NCBI GenBank assembly: GCA_023548195.1
Contig: JAJHZJ010000751.1
Location: forward strand, 1,368,501 to 1,432,500
Reading direction: 5' to 3'
Origin: Bettongia penicillata ogilbyi
Lineage: Eukaryota > Chordata > Mammalia > Diprotodontia > Potoroidae
Length of the DNA: 64,000 bases
Position 1 is the stretch's first letter. Each line of letters begins with the position of its first letter. Below, in pieces: positions 33,717-43,129 of the stretch. The notes under the pieces are model-generated. The model was not told where the DNA came from and searched no databases. It saw only the letters and a list, made by a program, of their open reading frames with translations. A program made the position numbers and the translations under genes.

Positions 33717-33975
33717 CTTCCCTCCCTCCCTCCTTCTCTCTCTCTTTCTCTCTCTCTCCCTCTCTCTTTCTCTCTTTTTCTCTCTCTTTTCTCTCTCTGT
33801 CTCTCTTTCTGTGTGTGTCTCTCTTTCTCTTCCTCTCTTAATACCTTTTCTCTATCTTAGTCTGTCTTTCTTTGTCTCTCTGTCTCTCTGTTACCTCTTA
33901 ATACCCTTTCTGTTTCTCTGTCTCTCCCTTACTCTCTCTGTCCCTCTCTCTCTGTGTGTCTCTCTCTCCTCCCCA
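33661..33975. repeat. Polypyrimidine (TC)n tract, about 315 bp
   Basis: Perfect TC covers about 33667-33711. It is followed by TCCC, TTTC and TCTG variants with few purines on the plus strand. Confidence 0.95.
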
Positions 33976-34227
33976 CTTTCAATGCCTTTTCTATGACCCC
34001 CACATGGGGTGGCAGAAGAAGCTCACCCATATTCTTGACCAACTGCTCTTCCTTGAATTTGCCTTTTGATTTCCATTATTCAGTTGTTTGATAGATTTAA
34101 TGGCAAAACAATTAGATCTCTTGTGATCAGAGAAGGAGTCCTTAGAAATGTTTTAACTTGATCAAAACAAAGGAACCAATTCAGTATCTATGCTGAGTAT
34201 ATGTTTGTCACTTCTCAAAGGGAGAAG

Positions 34228-34425
34228 ACATTACCATAGAATCATAGAACTGTTGGAGTTAAGAAGGACCTTAGAAACCATCTAGTCCAAATCTTCCATT
34301 TGACCGGCAAGGAAATTGAATCCAATGAAGAAAAAATGATTTGTTCAAAGTAAAACATTTAGAGAAGAGAGGTCTTCTTTCTTCTGACTCCCAGACCATC
34401 TCTTTCCATCCACCTTACCACACGG
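34228..34425 (-). mobile_element. MIR SINE, antisense
   Basis: 'agaatcatagaactgttgga', 'accttagaaaccatctagtc' and 'ggcaaggaaattgaatccaa' follow antisense MIR. Confidence 0.75.
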
Positions 34426-34539
34426 TTTCTGATTTCTGTCTCATTTATATACAGTATACATACATATATGCATACATATGCTTCACTTCCTAAACAATTA
34501 AATGGAATATATAAATAGAAATAACTTAAAACCCTCTTA

Positions 34540-34925
34540 AATTACAATTAGGTACAAGGCCTCCATAGTTCCTGCCTTCAGGAGCTTATAATTTCATGGC
34601 AAGAGGTGGTGAAAAAGAGGAAGAACACATACACATGTAAATATAATTTAAAAAAATAACATGGAAAGGGAAAATCAGTTCAACACCACAAACATTTATT
34701 AAACATCTACTATATACAAGGCACTGGGCTTGGCATTGGAAATTCAATAATAAAAATTAAATAATCCCTGGCATCAAGAAATTTACATTCTACAGGAAGT
34801 GCCTTTATTCTAGGGGAAAGAAAAGATTTAGACAAAATACTCTAAGAAAATTGGAGGAGACAGAGATCACTTTAGAGGATCCTTAGGATTGGATTGTTGG
34901 ATGGGCAGAAGGGAAAGAGGGGTAA
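34540..34925 (-). mobile_element. L2 3' region, antisense (two pieces)
   Basis: 34540-34640 has 'ctgccttcaggagcttataa'. 34670-34925 has 'acaaacatttattaaacatc', 'acaaggcactgggcttggca', then 'gaggagacagagatcacttt', extending beyond the tail. Two overlapping L2 copies are likely. Confidence 0.65.
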
Positions 34926-34984
34926 ACCAAGTTCATGTAACTTTGATCCTTCCCTAATGAATGTTATAGCCTAGGAGAGAAATC

Positions 34985-35215
34985 TAATAATAATAGCTAA
35001 TGCATATGTAGTATTTTGATGTTTCAAAGTGTTTGACATATATTATATAATTTAATACACCTAACTGCTATATGAAATAGGAGATATTATCACCAGCATT
35101 TTACAGATGAGGAAATAGAGTTTAAGAGGCTTGTTAAAGATTATACAACTAGTAAAGCAAGATTTAAATTCAAGCCTTCCTGATGCCAAGTCAACCCTTA
35201 CTAGATTATTCAATA
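34985..35215 (-). mobile_element. MIR SINE, antisense
   Basis: 'ataatagctaatgcatatgt', 'tgtttcaaagtgtttgacat', 'cattttacagatgaggaaat' and 'caagccttcctgatgccaag' span the whole antisense MIR. A TATA run at 35229-35270 follows. Confidence 0.85.
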
Positions 35216-35531
35216 TACAAAGAAGTAGTATATATAAAGAATATATATATATATATATTCCTCTTAATATATAAATAATTATAGTACAAAATAGTTATGA
35301 CCAGTTTTTTAACAGAGACATAAGCAAAGCTATACATGAGGTCCAAGAAAGGTAGTCATTACTACTTGGGGAGATCATGGCTCCCTAGAAGAAATATGCA
35401 TTAAAAGTTGAGCAAAACTTGAAGTTACCAAAAATTTATTAATAATTGTATCCAATGGGTTTTTCTAGCTCCTATTTAATTTTTCTGTGGGTTTTAAAAG
35501 CATTAACCACTCTCTCTCCTCTGTCTTTTAT

Positions 35532-35737
35532 TGCTTTTGGTCTTTTCAGTTGTGTCCAATTTTTTGTGAACCTATTTGGAGTTTTCTTGCCAAATGTACT
35601 GGAATGGTTTATGGGAAAACAGAATAAAGTGACTCGTTCAGGGTCACACAGCTATGAGTATCTGAGATAGGATTTTAACTTGGGTCTTCCTGACTCCAAG
35701 CCTCATGTTCTACCCACTGCACCGCCTAGCTGCTCCT
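35532..35737 (-). mobile_element. Mar-1 CORE-SINE, antisense, internally deleted
   Basis: 'gtcttttcagttgtgtccaa', 'ggagttttcttgccaaatgt', 'tcagggtcacacagctatga' and head 'ctacccactgcaccgcctag'. The segment between 'ggaatggtttatgg' and 'gaaaacagaataaagtgact' is shortened. Confidence 0.88.
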
Positions 35738-35786
35738 TCCATTACGCTGGTTTTTTGTTTGAATGACTATTTGTCATACTCTTCTT

Positions 35787-35979
35787 TTAAATTTTTTTTA
35801 TTTAGTATTTTATTTTTCCCCAGTTCTATGTAAAAACAATTTTTAACATTTCTTTTTAAAACTTTGAGTTTCAAATTCTTCCCTTCCTCCCCATTCCCAC
35901 TCCCATTGAGAAGGCAAGCAGTTCAATATAGGTTTCATATAATAGTCATATTGTGAAAGAAAACACAGACAAAAAAAAC
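35787..35979 (-). mobile_element. LINE-1 3' end, antisense, 193 bp, with duplication
   Basis: Poly-T start, 'aaaactttgagtttcaaatt', 'cccattgagaaggcaagcag' and 'gtgaaagaaaacacagacaa' are the marsupial LINE-1 3' UTR in antisense. 'catactcttctt' (35775-35786) and 'catactcctctt' (35980-35991) match 11 of 12, marking target-site duplication. Confidence 0.85.
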
Positions 35980-36099
35980 CATACTCCTCTTAAAACATAT
36001 TTTTAGCAAAGCTTTTTCTTAGGAGATCTTACATTTCTTTACTCTCTCCAATAGTGTTCTCATCTATTCATTCAGGTTCAATTATTACCTCTTTGCAAA

Positions 36100-36340
36100 T
36101 TAGTACTTGCAATCAAGAAGCCCTGAGTTCAAATCTTACCTTGGACAAGTTGTGTGACCATTGACAAGTCACTTATCCTCTCTCAACCTCAATTTCATAG
36201 GCTTTTATTTTTAGTCTTTTAAATAGAGATAATAATAACCTACTTGACACAGATGTTGGTAAGAAGAAATGAGTTGACATAAGTAAAGCTTTTTGTAAAC
36301 TTTAACATGCTCAATAACGTTAAGTATTATTATTATCATA
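36100..36340 (+). mobile_element. MIR SINE
   Basis: 'gccctgagttcaaatcttac', 'gtgtgaccattgacaagtca' and an ending in 'ttaagtattattattatcat' follow MIR. Confidence 0.75.
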
Positions 36341-37285
36341 CAAATGGTGCCACCTACATTTCAAGCTCAATGTGTTTAAAACTGAACTGTTTTTTCTTCA
36401 CTTAAAATTACACTTTTTCTAACTTCCCTTTTTCATTTAAGGGCTATTAACTTGGTTCATAACCTTGGACTCATCCTTGACTTCTCTCTCTAACTTACCT
36501 ACATGTGCAATTATTCACCAAGTCTTGTCCATTCTCTCTGCTTCCCAAGGTTTTTCACAACCATCTTAGCTCTCACATGCCACACTTTACCTCAGGATCT
36601 CAACACCTGCGTTACTTTGACAATTTCCTAGTCAGTATCCTGGCTTCTCTCCGTCCTACCTGCCAGCCCATCCTCTGCAGAACTGCCAAGCTGATCTTCC
36701 TTTTGTACAAAGTGACGTTACTCCCCTGTTCAAAAACAGACAAACAAACCAAAAGACAAGAAAAAGTTTTAAAAAATTACAATGCTTCCCTATTCCTTTT
36801 TGGATAAAATACAAACTCTGTCCTGGTTTTCAGGGCCATCTTGAATGAGATTCATGCTTAATCTTCCCATCATTATTTCACAATAATATCTTTCATGTGC
36901 TTTCTAATTCACCTGCAAGTTGTGACATCAGCTTCCTAATGTCATGGTCCTCTTCAAGAATGAAGGACAAACAGTGTACATTCCAACTAATTAGGTCATA
37001 TGTTCCCAGAAGTCAGTGTTCCATTGCCTACTTCCTTGTATTAGCATCTCTATCCATGTTGTCAGAACATACTCCCTCCTTTTCTACATCTTGCAGAAAA
37101 TACATCTTCCTTGAAGCTTCCTTCAGCTCATCCTCTTCACAAATAATTCTCAGTTGCCTATATTAGATAATCTTTTTAAAATTTGAGCTCTTTGAGGTCT
37201 AGTATTCTCCTGTTTGAGTTTGTATCACCAGTCCCTAGCACAGTGCCTAGCATATTTTAGAAACTTAATTAAATGTTTTTTGAAT
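36341..37285 (+). mobile_element. L2 LINE, ORF2 C-terminal half plus 3' UTR
   Basis: About 0.95 kb of L2 in order: 'cttggactcatccttgactt' (L2 'LGVILDS' region), 'caccaagtcttgtccattct', 'aactgccaagctgatcttcc', 'aatgcttccctattcctttt', 'ggataaaatacaaactctgt', and the tail 'ccctagcacagtgcctagca'. Stops and frameshifts are throughout. A SINE-tail-like segment interrupts it at about 36905-36985. Confidence 0.8.
36905..36985 (+). mobile_element. Headless SINE/RTE tail-like segment
   Basis: 'gacatcagcttcctaatgtc' and 'atggtcctcttcaagaatga' resemble the tail of the SINEs at 2095 and 59040 (about 70% by eye), without head or CORE. It is a 5'-truncated SINE or a trace of its partner LINE. Confidence 0.45.
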
Positions 37286-37299
37286 TAAAGTCAATTGAA

Positions 37300-38275
37300 T
37301 GAACTCATAGTAACAATGCTTACATAATATTTGTCCATTCAAAAAAATTCGTCATTACCTGATCTCTCCCATTGGCTTCTTTCTTCATGAACTTGAAGAG
37401 TGTAGATTCACCTGAACTTATAAAGTTCATTTATAAAAATGATAAATAGAACAGATCTTAGTTTTGATATATGAAAATTCCCATTCTCTACATGTCTCTG
37501 TGTACAAAGGCACTTGTTTATACTCAGCCTATGTTTCCTGAGTCTGAGACATTTCCTGGTGTATGACAAGACTTCTTTCTTAGGCCTATGGTGACTCAAT
37601 TGTCTTATTACCCTTAATAGTGGAATATTATTTTAAAAAATTAAATGTTGATTACAATTACAGATTTACCTTTAATTACATGCTTATTTGCAATATTTCA
37701 GCAATTCTAAATAATTTCTCAAGCATCATTTTCCCTTGTAGGAATCATGCTGCATTTTCCTTAAGGGGTTCTTTAAGTGTTCAGTGATCTTTCTGTTAGA
37801 TTTGACCTGTTTGCCTAATTTGGAAGTAAAACTCAATAGCCTATAATTCCTTAAGTCTATTCTGGAGTCTTTCTTAAAACCAAGGTTTATATTTACAATC
37901 TGCTAGTCATCTAATGTAATGACTATTTAATGTAAGAGATTATATATTTATATCAGCATTTCCACAATTCCATTCCAGAGTTCCTTCAAAATGTTTGATG
38001 GGATGTCATCCAGGCCAAGTGATAGATTTTGTCAATTTGACTTAGAATATTCTGAATATTGACCACTATTGGATCTAATACCCCTGTCTTTCCATTTCAA
38101 GGAATGATTTGAAAGTTGAAAATCCCTTAATAGTATCTTTGGTAAATAACAAGGGAAAGAATTCAGCTCTGAATCACATTGTCATCAAGAAATTCCATTG
38201 ATTCTCTGGTTGACTTCCTCCTTTAATACAGCTAAAGAACCACTTTCTATTGGTTAAAAATCCTTCAAGTGCTAT
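37300..38275 (-). mobile_element. CR1/L3 LINE, antisense reverse-transcriptase fragment
   Basis: On the minus strand, bases near 37410-37470 encode 'SVLFIIFINELYKF', resembling the CR1/L3 motif 'SVLGPLLFNIFINDL'. Bases near 37980-38030 recall the 'KSPGPDGIHPRVLKEL' region. Plus-strand words such as 'ctggagtctttcttaaaacc' match antisense CR1. No frame is intact. Confidence 0.7.
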
Positions 38276-38285
38276 ATATACATGT

Positions 38286-38313
38286 GCACACACACACACA
38301 CACACACACACAC
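38286..38313. repeat. (CA)n microsatellite
   Basis: Fourteen or so CA units between the CR1/L3 fragment and a MIR. Confidence 0.95.
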
Positions 38314-38359
38314 GCAGCTCCTTGGAACTTTCCTTGGACTGCCCTATTTCTAGTTTACA

Positions 38360-38550
38360 GTATGGCTCAGTGCAAAATATGCTCAATTCTTGATCCAAGG
38401 ATCTGACTCCAGATCCTCCCACATTGTCATGAAGTCATAAGAAAATCATTATACTTTTCTGAGTCTCAGTTTCCTCATCTGTAAAAGGAAGGGGCGGGAT
38501 TAGATGATCCCAAAGGAAGGCCTACCCCATTCCAAATCTATAAAATTATA
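38360..38550 (+). mobile_element. MIR SINE
   Basis: 'gtctcagtttcctcatctgt' and 'gggattagatgatcccaaag' with a closing 'tccaaatctataaaatta'. The head is poor. Confidence 0.65.
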
Positions 38551-39014
38551 TTCTAGCTGTTTTGTCAGTTTCCTTGTTTTTCTACATTCTATAGTTCTTT
38601 ATTACCATTTTTAAGGATGTGTTTACCTCTTGAAGAATGGCTCTATTAAGCCTTGTACAACTTTCCTCCCTTATCCTCCCCCACCCAACCCCAAAGGATC
38701 TGTTATGCTTGGACTTTATTACATAGTTGTCCTAGACTTCCAGTAACATACTTTAAATAATTTTCAATTAATCTTAGTTATGGATTTTTTTCAACAATTC
38801 TACCTTTCCATTTTTCCCTAGCTAATGTTTATACATGATCATGGGCTCTGTTTTGCAAAACTGAACAAATACATGTTGAAGTAATTCTTGAGTTCTTTCC
38901 TCTTATATAAGATTTTAAATTTGGTTATACTATGACTACAAAGACTTTATCACTCCCTCAGTAGTCATATCCTAGACAGTTGAGTCATGCCTTCATTCGT
39001 TAATTCCACTACCA
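38551..39014. other. No confident feature
   Basis: AT-rich. It may be more of the antisense CR1/L3, but I could not align any motif. Confidence 0.35.
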
Positions 39015-39190
39015 TTCTTTGTCTTTTATATAAAGTGCTCTGCTAGGCACTGCTGGAGATACACACGATTTCTGACCTCAGGAAGCTTACTTTTATGCAA
39101 GAAGAATGGCATACATTAAGTACATAATAACATACAATAAATATATGATAACTGTGATGCAGAATAGAATGTCATAAGTGTGATAGGTTT
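39015..39190 (-). mobile_element. L2 3' region, antisense
   Basis: 'gctctgctaggcactgctgg', 'tgacctcaggaagcttactt' and 'gaatagaatgtcataagtgt' follow antisense L2. Confidence 0.6.
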
Positions 39191-39227
39191 GCCAAATTAT
39201 AGCTGAATTAATCCTAGGATCACATGA

Positions 39228-39358
39228 TTATAGAGACACAACTGGAAGGGGTCTTAGAAGAGACATGTCCAAGGTCATCCAGAACTAAGCAGCTGAGCTA
39301 TGATTTGAACTCAGGTCTTCTGATTCAAATCTTGGGCTCTTTCCATTGTGCCAAAGCA
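39228..39358 (-). mobile_element. MIR SINE, antisense
   Basis: 'caactggaaggggtcttaga', 'gatttgaactcaggtcttct' and 'ctctttccattgtgccaaag' fit antisense MIR. Confidence 0.75.
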
Positions 39359-39469
39359 TTGAGCAAAGCTTTGTGAGGCTAAGAAATGAAACACCATTTC
39401 TAAAAAAGGGGGGGAAATCAATACCAGGTCCAGAATATAGACCTTTTTACAAAGATTAATGGAAACACA

Positions 39470-40095
39470 GATTTAGCTGTGGGAGTACAAAGACGATCTA
39501 ATCCAACCCTCTTATTTTATTTTATTTTTTTAAATTATTTTATTTGTTTTCAGTTTTGACAATTACTTCCATACATCTTAGATTTTTTTCCCTTCCCTCC
39601 CCCTCATTACTCCCTGCCTTCCCACTCCCTCCCTGAGACAGCGTACAATCTTATATAGGTTCTACATGTACATTCCTATTAAATACATGTTGCATAGAAG
39701 AATTAAAATGAATGGGAGAAGCCATAAAACAAAACAAAGCATAATACAGAAGAAAATGGTCTGTTTCTATCTGCAATCCAATTCCATAGTTCTTTCTCTA
39801 GATGTGGAAGGCATTTTGCTTCAAGAGTCCATTGGAAATTTTTTAAGTCCATGCATTTCAATGAAGGACTAAGTCTACCAGAAAAATTCCTCACACACTG
39901 TGGTTGTTGCTGTGTACAAAGTTCTCCTGGTTCTGTTCCTTTCACTCAGCAACCTTCTTATTTTATAAATGAGGAACTAAGGACAGTGAAATTAAGTGAC
40001 TTATTCAGAGTTAAATAGCCATTGTTCATCAGAGGCAGGATTTGAACCCATAAATATCTTAGTCTGACTCCAACATTCTCTGTTTTACAATGCCC
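39470..40095 (-). mobile_element. MIR SINE, antisense, split by LINE-1
   Basis: The left part reads 'gatctaatccaaccctctta'. The right part resumes 'caaccttcttattttataaa', 'tgaggaactaaggacagtga' and 'aggcaggatttgaacccata'. The LINE-1 sits exactly between them. Confidence 0.8.
39521..39949 (-). mobile_element. LINE-1 3' end, antisense, 429 bp, with 17-bp duplication
   Basis: A T-rich start (antisense poly-A), then the antisense of the 3' UTR at 28429-28850, ending 27 bases further 5' ('gttctcctggttctgttcct'). The flanks 'caaccctcttattttat' (39504-39520) and 'caaccttcttattttat' (39950-39966) match 16 of 17. Confidence 0.93.
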
Positions 40096-40144
40096 TTCTG
40101 AACAACCTTTTCTTTGATCTGTCTAAAAACTGTCCATCACTTTG

Positions 40145-40310
40145 CAATATGGCATAGTGGATAGAGTGCTGGACTTCTGTCATCAGAAGAGATCTAGAGT
40201 TTGTAACCTAGCCCTAACACTAGCTCTGCGACCAATGACAAATACTTAACTTTTTGCATCTTTGTTTTCTCATCTGCAAAATGGCAATAATAATGATTTG
40301 CTCGTAAGAC
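40145..40310 (+). mobile_element. MIR SINE, 5' two-thirds
   Basis: 'tatggcatagtggatagagt', 'tagctctgcgaccaatgaca' and 'gttttctcatctgcaaaatg'. It is cut off where Mar-1 begins. A possible remainder is 'gtgaaatgcaaaacatttgc' after 40557. Confidence 0.7.
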
Positions 40311-40312
40311 TG

Positions 40313-40557
40313 TGGCAGTTAGGTGGTGAAGTGGAAAGCACTGAAACTGGAAACAGGAAGACTCCTTTTCCTGAGTTAAATTTGGATGCAGACACTTACT
40401 AGCTGTACGATCCTAGGCAAGTTACTGCACCCTGTTTCCTCAGTTTCCTCATCTGTAAAATGTGCTGAAGAAGGAAATGGTAAACCACTCCAGTATCTTT
40501 GCTTAGAAAAAACAGGGTCAGAAAGAATAGTATGAAAAATAGTTGAACAACAAGATA
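40313..40557 (+). mobile_element. Mar-1 CORE-SINE
   Basis: 'ggcagttaggtggtgaagtg', 'cttactagctgtacgatcct', 'gaagaaggaaatggtaaacc' and a tail ending 'agttgaacaacaagat'. Confidence 0.9.
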
Positions 40558-40619
40558 GTGAAATGCAAAACATTTGCCAATCTGCCTTGGTAAAGGAGTT
40601 GCCTCCCTGAATGAACTCA

Positions 40620-40785
40620 TCGATTTAGAGCTTAGTTTATCTAGTCCAACCCCGTACTTTTGTCACTGAGGACAACAGAGGTGAAATGACTGGTCCAAAG
40701 TCACAGAGGTGGTTAATGAAAGAACAAGGATTTAAATCTAAATTCCCTCACTCCAAATCTGACATTCTTTTCTCTGCAAAAGCAC
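40620..40785 (-). mobile_element. MIR SINE, antisense
   Basis: 'ttagtttatctagtccaacc', 'gtgaaatgactggtccaaag' and 'aaggatttaaatctaaattc' follow antisense MIR. Confidence 0.65.
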
Positions 40786-41219
40786 ATGTCCAGAATAAAA
40801 GAAAAGAAAATCTCTGGCATGCACTAGAGGTCAGAGGAAGGTCAAGAGGTAGGGAGAAAGATGCATGATAAAGACAAATTTTCACCCACTTTCCTATCTT
40901 GGGCAGAGCTGGTGATGGCTAAGTCATTCAACCTCACCTCATCGCAAGCTTTTGTCAGATGTACCATAGGCTGCTGGCTCCAGTGATGCTGATCGGTATT
41001 CTCAAGTTGTCTTAAAGAACATTATCATTTGTTTCTCCCTAGGAAAGAAATGAGGAGAAAAAGTGTATAAAGTCCATCTGTCTCTGCCCTTCTAGTATTA
41101 CTTGTCTGTGACCTCCATTCAGCTTCCTCCCTTTTCTTTCTCCCTCGGTCAACATTGAATGCCCGCTGCCCTTCTACCTTCAAAGCAGTATAGGGTTTGG
41201 ATTTTCTTGATTGCATTTC
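40786..41219. other. No gene or recognised repeat
   Basis: Single-copy-looking. A 63-codon minus frame has no family. Confidence 0.45.
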
Positions 41220-41450
41220 TGAGGCAGTTGATGTGGCACAGTGAATAGAATAGTAGACCTGAATCAGGAGGACCCAAGTTTAAATCCAGCCTCAGACACT
41301 CATAGCTGTGTGACTCTGGACAAGTAGATTAAACGATGTTTGCCTCAATTTTCTCCACTGTAAAATGGAGATTCTGATTGCTGTGGGTCTCCAAGGAGAT
41401 ATTTCTAAAAAGAATTGACACCTGGTAGGAACTAAGTAAATACTTATTCC
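41220..41450 (+). mobile_element. MIR-type SINE
   Basis: 'gatgtggcacagtgaataga', 'aggacccaagtttaaatcca', 'gctgtgtgactctggacaag' and 'cactgtaaaatggagattct', with an L2-like close 'aactaagtaaatacttattc'. Confidence 0.7.
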
Positions 41451-41845
41451 TTTACCTCTTTCCCTTTGATTCTAAAAGATGGGAAAAGCATTTTGTTGTA
41501 GGTTTTTTTCCACTTAAGTTAGTCAACAACAGTAATAGATCACTTACATATTAAAATGCCTTCATCAAACTCTGTGGAAAAAACAATAGAGGAAGTAAAA
41601 GGTGACCTCTGCCCTTGGGACTCCTACAAACTAGCCCAGAAGACAAACAGAAGAGTCTCCACGTAAAGCAATTCAAAGGCATTGCTATATTTACTTTATT
41701 CTGAGTGTACATTAAGTACACTCTTCCCCCCTTCTCTGCACAAACCCCTTTATCTTAATATCCTCATTTAAAACTTGAGGGCAGAAGGAGATTATCAAAA
41801 CATTTGACCCATTCTCATCTATACCAGTTTTCATCCATCTTTGGA
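41451..41845. other. No gene or recognised repeat
   Basis: No long open frame or family match. Confidence 0.45.
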
Positions 41846-42026
41846 ATTTCCATCCACTTCAAGTAAAGTGTAATGATTCACCTGGAATCCTATACCATTC
41901 TCCTTCCTCACCCCCTGAACTGGCTTCCTTGGCTTCCTTTAAGACAAAGGTCAAAAATCCACTTCCCCAATCTGTCCTGTTGCTTATCCATTTCCTTTGA
42001 GGTTCCTGCCATTTGTATGGTAGATG

Positions 42027-42079
<53 letters not shown>

Positions 42080-42235
42080 ACATAGGTGTTTACATATTGA
42101 CCCTATTAGGATGGGAGCTCCCTGAGGGCAGGGAATATGTCTGCCTTTGTCTCTCCTACCCTTAGCACAAGATTCTGGAATTCACTAAGCACTTAATAAA
42201 TGATTGTGGACTGACTGAAAAATTCATTGAAATAC
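41846..42235 (+). mobile_element. L2 3' end containing a (GT)n expansion
   Basis: 'cttcctttaagacaaaggtc', then (GT)n, then 'gatgggagctccctgagggc', 'cctacccttagcacaagatt' and 'cacttaataaatgattgtgg' follow the L2 3' end. Confidence 0.75.
42029..42076. repeat. (GT)n microsatellite, about 24 units
   Basis: Uninterrupted GT inside the L2 3' region. Its position suggests expansion of a TG-rich part of that element. Confidence 0.97.
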
Positions 42236-42694
42236 AAATTTCCCCTTCTTCAGCAAGTCTTGGCTATTTAATATATAAGATAGCTTTAAGTGAGGTTGAG
42301 TTTGAGACAGAGAAGTGATTGCAAATTCCCTCCTTTGAAATGATCTCTCCTTATCATTCTTTCTTTCCTGATTATTTTTTTTAACAGCAAGTCTCATCAA
42401 CATATTTTCTCCACGTCATGCCCTCCTGTCAGATCTAGACCTCCTACCTTTCACATTTGCAATGTTTCTTGATATTTAGATATGCTTCAGAGACCAATTT
42501 TGCTTTCAAACACTCTAGAAACTCTTTACCATGAATATTTAGTTCAGTGAACAAGTAATGTCTACTGTTTTCAAGTTCCTGTGCTACTTGCTATGATACA
42601 TACATCAACTATGGTACAGGTGCTACCTTTAGGGTGCTTACTATCTAGAGAGAGATAAAATAAGCACATGAACTTCTTTTTCTTTAACATTCAC
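42236..42694. other. No gene or recognised repeat
   Basis: Nothing assignable. A T-rich run lies at 42376-42384. Confidence 0.45.
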
Positions 42695-42840
42695 AGGCAT
42701 AGCAGATAAGGCATGGATTTGACATATAAAAGACCAAGATTCAAAGCTTGTTTTGTATGCTGATTAGTTAGCCAAGTCACTGAAATTTTCTGTGCCTTAG
42801 TTTCTTTGCCTGTAACATGAGAGAGTTGAATGTGATATAG
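42695..42840 (+). mobile_element. MIR SINE, degraded
   Basis: 'aagaccaagattcaaagctt', 'gttagccaagtcactgaaat' and 'tgccttagtttctttgcctg'. Confidence 0.55.
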
Positions 42841-42844
42841 TCCT

Positions 42845-43000
42845 AAAGCAATCGATATGCATTTATTAAATACCTACCATGTACCAGGATCGATATGCAT
42901 TTATTAAATACCTACCATGTACCAGGAACTATGTTTTGTTTCTAAGGATACAAAGAATAAAAATGTCCCTACTCTGAAAGATCCTCCATTGTCTCAGTGG
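42845..43000 (-). mobile_element. L2 3' tail, antisense
   Basis: 'gcatttattaaatacctacc' and 'atgtaccaggaactatgttt', then 'tgtccctactctgaaagatc'. It contains the tandem duplication below. Confidence 0.75.
42851..42926. repeat. Perfect 38-bp tandem duplication
   Basis: 42851-42888 and 42889-42926 are identical over all 38 bases, starting 'atcgatatgcatttatta' and ending 'catgtaccagg'. The unit is part of an antisense L2 tail. Perfect identity in an ancient element means the duplication is recent, or is an assembly artefact. Confidence 0.95.
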
Positions 43001-43004
43001 AGGG

Positions 43005-43005
43005 G

Positions 43006-43046
<41 letters not shown>
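43005..43046. repeat. (GT)n microsatellite
   Basis: About 20 GT units with one GC interruption. It abuts a mariner-like palindrome. Confidence 0.95.
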
Positions 43047-43049
<3 letters not shown>

Positions 43050-43128
43050 CAGGACATCCCAAAAGTTTTAGTGTTGAATTAATCTTTAATACCCTTAAGT
43101 TTGACTAACACTTATGGAGTTACTCTGT
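43050..43128. mobile_element. Mariner-like palindromic mini-element
   Basis: The left end 'caggacatcccaaaagtttt' has the mariner inverted-repeat sequence. The right half 'gactaacacttatggagt' is an imperfect reverse complement of 'atcccaaaagttttagtg'. At about 79 bp it has the length and shape of a MADE1-type element. A TA dinucleotide precedes the left end; the right-hand TA is lost or mutated. Confidence 0.5.
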
Positions 43129-43129
43129 G

